Counted from the stretch's first letter, positions 34,389 to 43,745 are shown. The stretch: DNA of 64,000 nucleotides from an uncultured Elusimicrobia bacterium (GCA_903830945.1 CAIKVT010000013.1:20900-84899), one strand, 5' to 3'. A program made the numbers and translations. The notes: generated from the sequence alone by a model not told the origin.

Positions 34389-36017
34389 CTAAGGTGGACA
34401 GTGCTCCGAATAGATCAGAAAAACACTGGGCGACAGGCTGTCATGAAAACAACGCTTCCAGCCGAGGAAGGAAACGGGGCCGAATCGGTCTCGAGGGCTG
34501 AATTTATCCTGGAGCGGGTCATCGACCGGCAGAGACTGGTCCAGCAAAGCCGCGTGCAGGTCTTTAATCCGGATGTGCTCTCTCAGTAGCTGGGAATTAA
34601 AATCCAGCGGAAAAGAGTCGCGCGTGTTGCGACAGCACTCCCACGGCGAGTAGTAAGTCCGATTGCTGACGAGGAAACGCTGCTCACGCAGATTTCTCTT
34701 GATCCAAGATGTGGTCTCCGCCCAAACTGGGGGCACCGTCCACAGGGACAGCGGATTGGCAAGGAATCCCCTCCTGGAAGTAAAAACAAATCCCGCGCAA
34801 GCGCAGAATAATAGGCAGTTCAACAAGAACGTCGTCCGGGCCGATGCGAGCATCGGCCTGGCAAAATGCAAGAGGCCAACGATCGCAAAAGGTGTCCAGG
34901 AGACGGCGATCGGGAAGACGTAACGATAGTTGCTGGACAGGGCAGGCACACCCCAGGAGAAGGCGAGCAGAAGGACGACGCTGACCGACAGAACGCCCCA
35001 GACTTCAGTCCGCCTCCCTTCTCGCCACCGACGATAAAAACCGAAGACCGCGAACCCAGCACAAACGCTGCCGGTCAGCCGGCCTATGCTCCTGGGGCCG
35101 ACGGACATGCAGATGATGAGCATGGACAAGGTCTCCTTCATCCCGTGCAGAAGCCGGAACAGCATGTCCGCCCAAGTGTGGTGCTGGAGGTACCACTCAA
35201 GCCCGATCTGGCCCCAGATCGGCTTGGAGATCAGGATGAAATGATCGGCCCATCCATCCAGCCAAATGACCTTGCCGCTCATGTTATAAAACGGATTTCC
35301 CCAGACCCTGAGATTCCTGATCAACAGGGGAGAGGCGATCAAGCAGAAGAATCCCAAACTGACATAAAAAGCGGCGCTCTTGAAGAACCGAAGCCCCGAC
35401 TCGCTCACGCCGACAGCCAGGAGTGCGATCAGTAGAAAATACCCGTTGCCTTTCGCCAGATAAGAAAGCGCCATGAGGCTGCCGGCGGCAGCCCAGGATC
35501 TCCATGACTTCCGCGGATACAAGACAACATAGAGACCGGCGAAATAGAGCATCCCAAAAAGGACATCGGCCAGGATCTCCTGAGATAGGTGAGCCAGCGT
35601 CGGCGACAAGCCCAAGGCGATCAAAGTTCCCAACCCGACCGGATGACCGAACTGCCTGCCGGCGAAGAAAAAAATAACGAACAAAAAAAGGCCGGCTTGA
35701 ACCAGAGACAGCAATTTCGCGCGGGTGAAGTCCCTCGGCGTATGGTCCATGACAAACGAAAGGAGCATCAGGTACAGGGGATGACGGCTATCTTCAAGAT
35801 GACGTCCCCGGAAGTGATCTCGCACGATAGGGCCCATGCCTTGATCGGCGAAATCCCGCGCCAGGTCGAGGTAATCGACTTCGTCATAAACCGGGAAATG
35901 GTGCTGCCTTGAAATGTCCAAAGAACGGGCCGCGAGGGTCAAGAGGAGCGCGGCCAGAATCAACCAGAACGAAAGATTCCAGGCTGCAGGAAGTCGGAGG
36001 CCAAGCTTGCGCATCAT
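34389..36017 (-). CDS. GT39/ArnT-like polytopic glycosyltransferase
   Basis: A 542-residue membrane protein with around eleven hydrophobic segments. After the first helix, HFPVYDEVDYLDLARDFADQ carries the D-E motif of PMT/ArnT-superfamily enzymes, and HLEDSRHPLYLMLLSF matches the RxPLYP-like second motif. The C-terminal ~120 residues are soluble (VWAETTSWIKRNLREQRFLV). It probably transfers a sugar from a polyprenyl-phosphate donor on the periplasmic side. The start at 36017 or 36014 puts the first helix close to the N-terminus. The 287 bases upstream show nothing I can identify. Confidence 0.8.
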   Translation of the reverse strand: MMRKLGLRLPAAWNLSFWLILAALLLTLAARSLDISRQHHFPVYDEVDYLDLARDFADQGMGPIVRDHFRGRHLEDSRHPLYLMLLSFVMDHTPRDFTRAKLLSLVQAGLFLFVIFFFAGRQFGHPVGLGTLIALGLSPTLAHLSQEILADVLFGMLYFAGLYVVLYPRKSWRSWAAAGSLMALSYLAKGNGYFLLIALLAVGVSESGLRFFKSAAFYVSLGFFCLIASPLLIRNLRVWGNPFYNMSGKVIWLDGWADHFILISKPIWGQIGLEWYLQHHTWADMLFRLLHGMKETLSMLIICMSVGPRSIGRLTGSVCAGFAVFGFYRRWREGRRTEVWGVLSVSVVLLLAFSWGVPALSSNYRYVFPIAVSWTPFAIVGLLHFARPMLASARTTFLLNCLLFCACAGFVFTSRRGFLANPLSLWTVPPVWAETTSWIKRNLREQRFLVSNRTYYSPWECCRNTRDSFPLDFNSQLLREHIRIKDLHAALLDQSLPVDDPLQDKFSPRDRFGPVSFLGWKRCFHDSLSPSVFLIYSEHCPP

Positions 36018-36304
36018 GGGGAAATAATCAGTGGCTCCTAAAAATATGGATGTCCAAGAATAGCAAACTGAAACACGCCAGGACGGCCGTTGTAGGCACG
36101 ACAAGAGGATTCCCGGGGAACATATCCGGAGATTAGCGGAAGCTGCCATCCGCCCTAGTCCCACATGGCGGCCTGCCCGATCAGAAAGCCGGGGGCGGGA
36201 CCTCGACGGTCGGCTGAGCCCTGCGCCTAGCCATTGTTTGCTGTACCGCACCAAATTGTCATAATGGAAGCCTTAAGGGGGACGAAACCATAAAATACAG
36301 CGAC

Positions 36305-36715
36305 ATGGGCGACGGCTATTGGGCGCTGAAAGCGCTGCCGGGGGAAGAGCTGGTCGCTGGGTTGACCGCCTTCCTCAACGAAATGAAGATAGGCTCCGGC
36401 CTCATCACCGGCATCGGCGCGGCCAGCGAGGCCGAGATCGGCCATTTCGACCCCCGCGCCAAGGCATACCATAAGGAAACCTTCCACGGGCCCATCGAGA
36501 TCATCTCCTTGAACGGCAATGTTTCGCACATAGAGGACGGTCAGGCTTTCGTGCACCTACACGCAGCCCTGAGCCTCCAGGACATGAGCGTGCGCGCCGG
36601 ACACCTCTTTCGCGCCGTGGCTGACCCGACCTGCGAGATCACCTTGCGTGCCCTGAAAAAAACCATCGAGCGTCGCCTGGTGCCGGAGTTGGGTCTTAAG
36701 CTCTGGCAGATATAG
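36305..36715 (+). CDS. PPC-domain (DUF296) protein
   Basis: A 136-residue single PPC/DUF296 domain, a trimeric fold found in plant AT-hook proteins and as small bacterial proteins. The family core is clear: ALPGEELVAGLTAFLNEMKI, SGLITGIGAASEAEIGHFD, IEIISLNGNVS, and FVHLHAALSLQDMSVRAGHL with the metal-type histidines. Its function in bacteria is not established. The ATG at 36305 has no ribosome binding site. GGGGGA at 36278-36283 points to an in-frame ATA at 36290, which would add IKYSD. It ends nine bases before the OPT gene. Confidence 0.88.
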   Translation: MGDGYWALKALPGEELVAGLTAFLNEMKIGSGLITGIGAASEAEIGHFDPRAKAYHKETFHGPIEIISLNGNVSHIEDGQAFVHLHAALSLQDMSVRAGHLFRAVADPTCEITLRALKKTIERRLVPELGLKLWQI

Positions 36716-36723
36716 GAGGATCC

Positions 36724-38739
36724 ATGAACACCGCACAGACAAAATCTTTGCCCGACAACGCCTACGAACCCTTACAGCCCGGAGATGTCTACAAGCCGAT
36801 GGTCCCCCCCGCAGCGACACTCCCGGAGGCAAGCGCCCGCTCCGTGGGCTGGGGGCTGCTGTTCTGCGTCCTTTTCACCGTGGCCTCAGTCTACTCGGGG
36901 CTGAAGGTCGGCCAAGTCATGGAGGCGGCCATCCCCATCTCCATCCTGGCCATCGGCATGGCCCGACTCTACAAGCGTCAATCGAGCCTTCTCGAGAACG
37001 TCATCATCACCGGCATCGGCGGGGTCTCCGGCGCGGTGGTGGCGGGAGCCATCTTCACGCTCCCAGCCCTCTACTCCTTGCACCTCAACCCGCACCCCCT
37101 GCAGACCATCTTCATCTGCCTCTCGGGCGGTTGTCTGGGAATGCTCTTCCTCATCCCCCTGCGCCGATATTTCGTGCGGGAGATGCACGGCGAGTTCCCC
37201 TATCCCGAAGCGACCGCCATCACCGAAGTTCTGGTGACCGGAGAAAAGGGCGGCGCCCAAGCGCGCCTGCTCCTGGAAGCCACGGCTATCTCAGGGATCT
37301 ATGACCTCGCCGTCACCACCTTCCAGCTCTGGAAGGAGACATTGGATTTTCAGTTCCTCCCCTCCATGCGCGCCCTGGCCGAGCGGGCCAAGGTCGTCGT
37401 CCGGTTCGACGCCATCTCCTTCATCTTAGGCCTGGGCTACGTGATGGGCCTGCGCTCATCCATGATCCTCTGCGCGGGTGGGTTCCTGGCTAACTTCGTG
37501 CTGGTTCCTCTCATCTGGTTTATCGGCCGCGGCTCTCTAGCCGCAGTCTATCCGGCGGCCAAACCCATCGCGCTGATGACCGCCAACGAGATATTCCGCA
37601 ACTACGTGCGCTACATCGGCGTAGGAGCCATCGCCACAGCCGGGATATTCGGCATCTTGAAATCCCTACGCATCGTGGCGGGGTCTTTATCAATCGCGGT
37701 CAAGGCCTTCCGCCAGGGCGAAAAGAAAGCCGGCATCGAACGCACGGACCAGGACATCTCCATCATGAGCATACTCGCAGGCGTAGGGTGCGCCGCTCTG
37801 GCCACGGCGGTCTTCTTCGGCACGCTGGAAACCACGTGGCTCATCGCGGCCGTTGGACTCGGCTTGGCTTTACTGTTCTCATTCTTCTTCACGTCGGTGG
37901 CGGCCAACGCCATCGCGACCACGGCCCGCAACCCGGTCTCGGGCATGACCATGCTCACCATCATCGTATCCAGCGTGGTCCTTCTGCGCTTCGGGCTCTC
38001 CGGCACCACAGGGATGTTCTTCGTCATGGCCATCGCGGGGATGGTCTGCACGGCCCTCTCCGTCTCCGGTCAGGCCATCACCGACCTCAAGACCGGCTAC
38101 TGGCTGGGCTCCACACCGGCGGTGCAGCAACGGGTGAAGTTCCTGGGCATCATCGCGGCAGCGGCGGCCGCGGGCCTGACCATCGTGATACTCGCCCAAG
38201 GGGGCTACTTTTTCGGCGACGCGCCAGCGGGCACGCCCGAGAAGATGGTCCTGGCCGCCCCACAGGCCTCGATCATGAAAGCCCTGGTCGAAGGGTTCAT
38301 GAACCGCCAGCCCGTAGTCTACCTGCTCTTCGGCGCCGGCGCGGCCGTGGCGGTCCTCCTGGAGATGCTCCAGGTCCCGGCTCTGACCTTCGCTCTGGGC
38401 ATGTACCTGCCGCTCGAACTTAACACGCCCGCCTTAGTGGGCGGCATCCTCAATCACTTCGTGACCGAACGCGCGGCCCAGCACAAGGGCGAGACGGGCC
38501 GAGCTATCCGGGAACGCGGCGTGGTCATCGCCTCGGGCCTGATGGCGGGCGGCGCCTTGGGCGGAGTCCTGGGCGCGGCCTTGTCCATGGTGCCGCGCTT
38601 CAAGGACTGGGCCCTGACGCACGCCACCCCTTTCTACGCCATGGAATCCTGGTCCCAGACACTGTCGCTGCTCTTCTTCGCGGGCCTCTGCGCCTACCTT
38701 TGGTTCAGGTCCATCAACCGGGACTCAGCGGCCGTCTGA
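36724..38739 (+). CDS. OPT/YSL family oligopeptide transporter
   Basis: A 671-residue inner-membrane carrier of the OPT family, which moves small peptides or metal chelates. AGGAGG precedes the ATG. The hallmark NPHPLQTIF-type first half, REMHGEFPYPEATAITEVL (a conserved OPT motif), and about 15 hydrophobic segments are all visible. [19 protein letters not shown] near the end is the OPT signature around residue 565. Codons from this C-terminal part recur as a truncated copy at 50.6 kb. The gene's stop overlaps a 3' remnant of a histidine kinase gene on the other strand. Confidence 0.92.
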   Translation: MNTAQTKSLPDNAYEPLQPGDVYKPMVPPAATLPEASARSVGWGLLFCVLFTVASVYSGLKVGQVMEAAIPISILAIGMARLYKRQSSLLENVIITGIGGVSGAVVAGAIFTLPALYSLHLNPHPLQTIFICLSGGCLGMLFLIPLRRYFVREMHGEFPYPEATAITEVLVTGEKGGAQARLLLEATAISGIYDLAVTTFQLWKETLDFQFLPSMRALAERAKVVVRFDAISFILGLGYVMGLRSSMILCAGGFLANFVLVPLIWFIGRGSLAAVYPAAKPIALMTANEIFRNYVRYIGVGAIATAGIFGILKSLRIVAGSLSIAVKAFRQGEKKAGIERTDQDISIMSILAGVGCAALATAVFFGTLETTWLIAAVGLGLALLFSFFFTSVAANAIATTARNPVSGMTMLTIIVSSVVLLRFGLSGTTGMFFVMAIAGMVCTALSVSGQAITDLKTGYWLGSTPAVQQRVKFLGIIAAAAAAGLTIVILAQGGYFFGDAPAGTPEKMVLAAPQASIMKALVEGFMNRQPVVYLLFGAGAAVAVLLEMLQVPALTFALGMYLPLELNTPALVGGILNHFVTERAAQHKGETGRAIRERGVVIASGLMAGGALGGVLGAALSMVPRFKDWALTHATPFYAMESWSQTLSLLFFAGLCAYLWFRSINRDSAAV

Positions 38740-38788
38740 GCCGGCCTTAACCGGCAGAAACGTCGGAAGCATACAGTGGAACCGGCTG
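38409..38788 (+). repeat. Left copy of the OPT / histidine-kinase junction repeat
   Basis: Two blocks, 38409-38515 and 38718-38788, recur at 50589-50695 and 50700-50770 in the same orientation with about 6 and 4 differences counted by eye. Block one codes for the OPT C-terminal region. Block two covers the OPT stop codon and the 3' end of a convergent kinase gene. The right copy lacks the ~200 bases between the blocks. Confidence 0.9.
38725..38788 (-). pseudogene. 3' remnant of a histidine kinase gene
   Basis: Read on the minus strand, this stretch gives [20 protein letters not shown] and a stop. That matches the last ~20 residues of the intact kinase at 50.7 kb ([20 protein letters not shown]). 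The rest of the kinase gene is missing. It shows that an OPT gene and this kinase were once convergent neighbours with overlapping ends. Confidence 0.85.
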
Positions 38789-38914
38789 CACGAGCATCTT
38801 TATCTCCGTAGCACCGTTCCACATGGTCGCGTCCGAGGGTCTTGCTTCAAGCACCTCACCGCATCTACAGGGGCTCAGGTTCCGGCCCGGCCCTTCCGCG
38901 CCGCTGATGGAGTT

Positions 38915-41900
38915 TTAAAATTTGTGGTGCAGGGCGGCCTCGACGCTGTGCTCTTGGAAGTTCGAGCGATAATCGCCGCTGTAAACGAGCTTAGCCGTCG
39001 TCTGCTTGGTCCAGGACAGCAGGAATCCCGCTCCAACCAAGGTCCCATCGTGAGCGAAGTCTCCGGTCCGCACCGAAAACTGGCTCCCCCCGCCAATGGC
39101 CAGTGACGCGTCTATGGGGCGGCCTTGATCCTCGAACTCATGACGCCATCCCAAGCTCAGGTACGGTTTCCAGGAGCGCGGTCCATCAGCGAACAGCTTG
39201 GCAAAACGAAGGCCGAGGCTCGATTTTAGGGACTGCGAAGTCTGCGGAGCCACGTCGAGATTCAAAGTGTCCGCGCCGCTCTCCATGAACCCTCCGATCA
39301 TCAGTCTATTGTAGTCCAACCCAGCGAAGGGCGAAACGGTCCCTCCGGCGAGCGCCTGGATGTCATAGCTGGCGCTCGCGCTCGTGTTGAGCTCTTTGCC
39401 CAAAGGCGCGGCCTCAGCCGTGCGCGAGATCTGACCGAATATGATGCCGCGCCTCGTCTTGTAGAAGTCCAACGCGCCTCCCAGGTAAAGACTGGCGTGC
39501 AGGTTCTCAACGGAGCCCGTGCCATAGACGCCGAGGCGCGCGCTGTCGTCCTCCACCAAGCCGGAGCCGGGTGAACTGATCGAGGCATAGCCGTGAAGAT
39601 AGCCGGCCAATGCGCCGGCCGCGAGATGGTCGTCGAGACGGTAGTCGGCGCCAAAGGTCAGTCCCGCCGTGGTGAAAGCATAGCCGGGCTGGGTACCGGA
39701 GCCGCTCTCGGCCTCGCTGAGCCGGCCGGTGGTGAATACTCCTGCCGTGTAATAGCCCCAGGGCGAGTCCGCGTCTTCGTCCGTGGCGGTACCGCCGAGG
39801 CCGAGTCCGCTGATATCCTGGCCCGCATAAGCGAGCAGCGTTCCGGGATAGGGCGAGGTCCCGCTGACCGTGTAGGAGGCGAAGCTTCCGCGCTCGACCG
39901 AGCCGTCGGCGAGCGCGGTCAGGCGCTGACCGAGCGCGGCGGATTGCGCGCCAGCGGCCGCCATGCCGATGCCGCTCATAGAACCTAGCGCGACGGGACC
40001 GATCTGGTCGAAGGCCGCCCGCAGCTGCGGCGCGTAGAGCGTATAGAGATTGCCCAAAACCGTGGCGGCGTCACCTGTGGGATTGCCGCGCAGCGGCTCC
40101 AGCGCATTGGCGACGGCGGCCTGGTTGTCGCCCGCCGCGCTGTCGACGAAGGGCACGAGGATGGTGGTCAGAACCACCTTCTTAGAGACGTCATCGTAGG
40201 TCGGAGCGAATGAAAGCGCCGCAGGTGAAACGATGCTCGCGAAGGTCCCGGTCCTGCCTCCGTAAAGGATCGGGATGAATATGTCTCCGCTGTGCACGAT
40301 TTGCGGCGTCAAGTTCACGGCCAATGTCCCGCCCGTTAAATCCGCGTTATTCGTGACGTGGAAGCTATTCGCGCCGGGCTGCAGCGTCACTCTTAGGATT
40401 CCGGCGCCGCTGTAGCTGCCAACGGTTTGCACGCAGCCTGCCGTATCGAAGGCGCCGCCGGAATACACCGCGAGCGCCCCGACTGTCGGCAAAGCGTCGT
40501 CGGCTCCGACTTGAAGCGTCCCGCTGTTTACGACGGTACCGCCAGTGTAGCTGTTGTCGGTCCCGGACAGAACGATCCTCCCGCCTCCGACGCTGTCGGC
40601 GATCGTCAAGACGCCGTGGACGGCGGCGCCGTCGGCGAAGACGCCCGAGAAGACGGATGCCTGGCCGTGGGCATCCAGAGTTCCGCCACCCGCGCCCAAG
40701 ACCACGCTCCGGGCTGACGCCACGGCCGCGGACATCCGCAGGGTTCCGCCATCGAAGTATAGGCCGCTGGCCAAGGCCCCCAAGCTGGCATCCTGAGTGA
40801 TATCGACGATGCCGCCGCCGAGATACGTTCCCCCCGTATATGACGCGGCACCGCGCACGGTCAGCGCTCCCGGCCCGGTCTTGTAGAGGTCGCCGGGGCC
40901 GTTGAATATCCCATTATTGGTAAACTCGTTGTCCCCGGCGCCGAACCAGAGGCTCCCCGAAACGACGCCGGAATTGACGAAGGCATTGCCGGTGCCCAGG
41001 AATTTTACCGCGTAGGAGTCAGTCCCGGATGCGCGAAGTGTCCCCCGATTGATGAAGGTGTTGCCGTCTCCCTGTGCCAAGAAGGCGATGCTGTTCGTCC
41101 CGGACACGGCGACCACGCCGCGGTTTTCGACGGTGTTCCCGGTGTTGACGCGTATCCCCCACAAACCCTTCGAGTCTCCGGTGATGCTGCCGGCCGCCGT
41201 GTTCGTGATCGTATTGCGGTCATAAACGTGGATACCGTTGCCGCCGGACATCGGGGCGATAACGCCGGAATTGACGATAGTGTTGTCGTCGACGGCATCT
41301 ATGCCAGTCAGAACGTTGCTTATGGAAGAGAGGTTGGTAATGGCATTATCACTTGCGGCCAGAATTCCTGTAGGCCGCTGCTCCAGCGGGTCCGGCGCAA
41401 TGGCGGCCGCGTTAACGATGGCGGCGTGGCTTACTCCGCTGACGTCGAAATACTGGAACCTATCGATGGATCGATTGAACTGGTCGAGGACCGTCACCGT
41501 GACTTCTCTGCCTTCGATAGACACGACAGCGTAGTTGTAGCGGTCGTCAACGACGACATCCCCCGGTTCGACTGGGGCCGGCTTGCAGGTCGGGTCGTCC
41601 TCACATCCCAGGGGCGCGCCTCCAGTCCCGGCCAATACCTCATATGTGCCGTCGCGCAGGGTCCGATAATAAAGGTGTTGATGGCCGGCGAACAGGATCG
41701 AGGCATTGGCGTTTTCGGCATCGCCTGACGTGGTTATCGTCCGCCACGTGTCCTCCATATTCTGTTCTGTCGAAGGCATGAAGGGAGAGTATGCCGGGAT
41801 GTGGGTGAAGACGAAGGTGTGAGCGGCCGTGTTGTCTTTTAAGAGGCCTTTCATCCAATCCTGCTGCGCGGCATTAATGCCGTAAGCCGGTTCCGAGCCG

Positions 41901-42415
41901 TCCGCCGTGGCGTAATAGCTGTCAGCGATGATGAAGAGAGAATTGCCCATATGGAATGAAAACGCCAGGTTCGTGAAGCCGGCGGGACCGTTCTGCGTCC
42001 AGCCGCCGTTGAAGAGAGCCTGAAAATCCTGTTGTCTCGACAAGGCTTCATCGGCGAGGTTAGGGGCGTGGTGCATCGTGTAGAGTTCATGGTTACCCAC
42101 GGCAAAAGCTGAAGGGATGCCTTTGGCGTCCAGGCGATCCGTAAACTCGGTCATGAAATCCGTCAGGTTGGCCGTGCCGCCTCTGTAGGCCGCGTCGCCG
42201 CCGAAGATCACCACTTGGGGGGCGGGGTCCAGGGCGAGGATGCTGTTCATGATGGGGTGGAGAACATCCTTGTCTATGACGACAGCGTTCTCATCGCCTC
42301 GAGTGTCCGCCACCCACGCAAAAGTCTGCGATTGCTCCGCATGCAAGGAAGCCGCCCCGCAGGCGAGCATAAAAGCGAACAAGAATAGCCTAAGAAGGAG
42401 TACGGGCTTCCGCAT
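38915..42415 (-). CDS. Autotransporter with an N-terminal metallophosphatase passenger
   Basis: A 1166-residue type V secreted protein with a signal peptide (LLLRLFLFAFMLACGAASLHA). Residues ~30-320 are a calcineurin-like metallophosphatase with all motifs: Asp37 (VADTRG), GGD 72-74, GNHE 107-110, His205 (FTHIPAYS) and GHQH 244-247. Residues ~380-760 are a beta-helical passenger rich in short N/G/T repeats, including autotransporter-associated strand repeats (SYTGGTYLGGGIVDIT, NSYTGGTVVNSGTLQVGADD). The last ~280 residues are the autotransporter barrel, ending in aromatic Phe (LHHKF). It would display a phosphoesterase on the cell surface. The substrate is unknown. Confidence 0.9.
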   Translation of the reverse strand: MRKPVLLLRLFLFAFMLACGAASLHAEQSQTFAWVADTRGDENAVVIDKDVLHPIMNSILALDPAPQVVIFGGDAAYRGGTANLTDFMTEFTDRLDAKGIPSAFAVGNHELYTMHHAPNLADEALSRQQDFQALFNGGWTQNGPAGFTNLAFSFHMGNSLFIIADSYYATADGSEPAYGINAAQQDWMKGLLKDNTAAHTFVFTHIPAYSPFMPSTEQNMEDTWRTITTSGDAENANASILFAGHQHLYYRTLRDGTYEVLAGTGGAPLGCEDDPTCKPAPVEPGDVVVDDRYNYAVVSIEGREVTVTVLDQFNRSIDRFQYFDVSGVSHAAIVNAAAIAPDPLEQRPTGILAASDNAITNLSSISNVLTGIDAVDDNTIVNSGVIAPMSGGNGIHVYDRNTITNTAAGSITGDSKGLWGIRVNTGNTVENRGVVAVSGTNSIAFLAQGDGNTFINRGTLRASGTDSYAVKFLGTGNAFVNSGVVSGSLWFGAGDNEFTNNGIFNGPGDLYKTGPGALTVRGAASYTGGTYLGGGIVDITQDASLGALASGLYFDGGTLRMSAAVASARSVVLGAGGGTLDAHGQASVFSGVFADGAAVHGVLTIADSVGGGRIVLSGTDNSYTGGTVVNSGTLQVGADDALPTVGALAVYSGGAFDTAGCVQTVGSYSGAGILRVTLQPGANSFHVTNNADLTGGTLAVNLTPQIVHSGDIFIPILYGGRTGTFASIVSPAALSFAPTYDDVSKKVVLTTILVPFVDSAAGDNQAAVANALEPLRGNPTGDAATVLGNLYTLYAPQLRAAFDQIGPVALGSMSGIGMAAAGAQSAALGQRLTALADGSVERGSFASYTVSGTSPYPGTLLAYAGQDISGLGLGGTATDEDADSPWGYYTAGVFTTGRLSEAESGSGTQPGYAFTTAGLTFGADYRLDDHLAAGALAGYLHGYASISSPGSGLVEDDSARLGVYGTGSVENLHASLYLGGALDFYKTRRGIIFGQISRTAEAAPLGKELNTSASASYDIQALAGGTVSPFAGLDYNRLMIGGFMESGADTLNLDVAPQTSQSLKSSLGLRFAKLFADGPRSWKPYLSLGWRHEFEDQGRPIDASLAIGGGSQFSVRTGDFAHDGTLVGAGFLLSWTKQTTAKLVYSGDYRSNFQEHSVEAALHHKF

Positions 42416-42453
42416 TCCCAAACAGCTTCCAATCGTTAATCTGTCGTGTTTAT

Positions 42454-42660
42454 AGGAAAGATTACGCCACTTTGGCCAAGTCGCTGCGCCAACCAATTCC
42501 ACGGAACCTCCCTACCTTCCGACTTCGGGCCCCCGAGGGGGCCTGAAGTCGTTATGATGCAATACACAGAGCCTGTGAAAACGCCATTAGTGCGACGAAT
42601 TCCGGCTTTAGGCAACGGCCAGCCTAAGCGGCTGGCAGGTCACCGTCGCCGGGAGGATTG
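42454..42660. repeat. Dispersed intergenic repeat, copy 1 (with 15-bp hairpin)
   Basis: Three modules occur in order: AGGAAAGATTACGCCACTTT (from 42455), a hairpin CGACTTCGGGCCCCC / GGGGGCCTGAAGTCG (42520-42534 / 42537-42551, one G-U), and a GC-rich block 42612-42660 ending in GCCGGGAGGATTG. All three recur in order at 62301-62454. The hairpin and its TATGATGCAATACACAGAGCC tail recur at 63929-64000. The stretch lies in the 387-base gene-free gap upstream of the autotransporter gene. Confidence 0.8.
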
Positions 42661-42758
42661 ACAGCATCTCCTCCGCCTTCAACAACTACCTCAACGATTC
42701 CTTCAGCCTGACCTCCTGGCAGCGCAGATATTCCTCACTTTCGCGCCCTGAGTACTAG
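42612..42758 (+). pseudogene. 3' remnant of an unidentified coding sequence
   Basis: A frame without a start reads TASLSGWQVTVAGRIDSISS and then AFNNYLNDSFSLTSWQRRYS before stopping at 42756. The first part overlaps a repeat block whose other copy at 62.4 kb translates to TASLSGGLVIVAGRI. The regular pattern and the conservation across copies suggest that the repeat carries the end of a former gene. The family is not recognised. Confidence 0.35.
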
Positions 42759-42802
42759 TCACCTCTATGGGGCCAACCCGGCCCTCATGACGTGTCCCTG
42801 CC

Positions 42803-43447
42803 TCACTTCTGGGCGCGGCAGGTATACTCTTTGCCACCTTCCGTCACCCGAGCGTCGTCTCCCTTGCTCCAGAACTCGAGACCGCTGCCAACGTAACGGG
42901 CACCCGAAGCCGACAGACCGCGCTTGATGGTGACCTTCCGGCCGGGGAAGGAGAGCTTCACCGCGTCTTCCTTGAGCAGGAAGCGTGCCCGGATGCGGCT
43001 GCCGTCCGGGCACAGGAAGACCGCCGCTATCTCATCGGGTTGCGCGACACAGGCGGCCCGGAGCGAGAAACTCTGCTCCGGGCTCTTCTCCCAGGAGCGC
43101 CCGTAGTCCAGCCGGATATCGGTGGTGCCGGTGCTGACCGCGCGGAAGGAGACCGAGTATTCCCCGCCGGCGCCGACTCTCCCGGCGGAGCCGGCCGACG
43201 GCCGGTACTGGAGCTCGCCCAGCTTGAGGAACGCGGCCCCGGAAACCTTAGGGATGGACCATTGATAGCCCGTGGTGGGATTGCCGGGGAGCTTGATGAT
43301 GAGCTTCTGCCCGGGGGACAGCGCGACCTCCTGTCCCGAGGACTCCTGCCCCACGATGAGATCAGGCTGCGGCGGAGCCTTGGCTTCAGCGGAGCACAAG
43401 CCGAACGAAGAAACGGCAATGATCGCGGTCAGGAGTTCTGGGATCAT
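42803..43447 (-). CDS. Chagasin-MliC fusion: dual cysteine-protease and lysozyme inhibitor
   Basis: A 214-residue exported protein (signal peptide up to about residue 22). Residues ~28-135 form a chagasin (I42) inhibitor with all three loops that plug papain-type active sites: NPTTGY (56-61), GAGG (92-95) and YGRSWE (115-120, the RPWE-like loop). Residues ~143-211 match MliC/PliC, inhibitors of c-type lysozyme: Cys146 and Cys210 for the disulfide, SASGARY (179-185) and EFWSKG (191-196). It would work in the periplasm or at the outer membrane. I know of no characterised protein with both domains. The start ATG at 43447 directly precedes the hydrophobic segment. Confidence 0.82.
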   Translation of the reverse strand: MIPELLTAIIAVSSFGLCSAEAKAPPQPDLIVGQESSGQEVALSPGQKLIIKLPGNPTTGYQWSIPKVSGAAFLKLGELQYRPSAGSAGRVGAGGEYSVSFRAVSTGTTDIRLDYGRSWEKSPEQSFSLRAACVAQPDEIAAVFLCPDGSRIRARFLLKEDAVKLSFPGRKVTIKRGLSASGARYVGSGLEFWSKGDDARVTEGGKEYTCRAQK

Positions 43448-43506
43448 TTCATCATTTTATCAAAAGGGTCTTCTTCAAAGCGAGTAACAGACTTGTCCAA
43501 TACAGA

Positions 43507-43745
43507 ATGAGCCTATGCGGTATTGACCGAAGAAAGGACGACCCGGTGAGCCCGCGGCTGCGGGCCGGGATGACGCAGGCGGCCAGCGCGGCCGCGCGGT
43601 ACTGGGCCGCATGCTTGATGAAAGTCTTCGAGGTCGATGTCCTGCTGTGCCCTAGGTGTGGCGGTGAACTGATGGCCGTGGCGACGATTACGAACAACAG
43701 CGAGTTGAACAAGCTGTTGGCGAATCTGGGGCTGCCGATCGATAA
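43507..43745 (+). mobile_element. IS91-type transposase C-terminal remnant
   Basis: The frame from 43507 reads RYWAACLMKVFEVDVLLCPR, CGGELMAVATI and LNKLLANLGLP, matching the C-terminal end of IS91/IS801-family transposases (RLLxRVFxIDVLxCPRCGGxMxxIAxI...ILxHLGLP). The catalytic HUH/Y2 region is missing, so the element is dead. At about 43745 the match stops and a CoA-binding-protein fragment begins in another frame. IS91 elements move by rolling circle and often carry along or truncate adjacent DNA. Confidence 0.7.

Noticed and set aside
38789..38914. Minus-strand frame reading MWNGATEIKMLVQPV next to the kinase remnant
   Set aside because: It is in a different frame from the kinase, lacks a start with a ribosome binding site, and is too short to judge.
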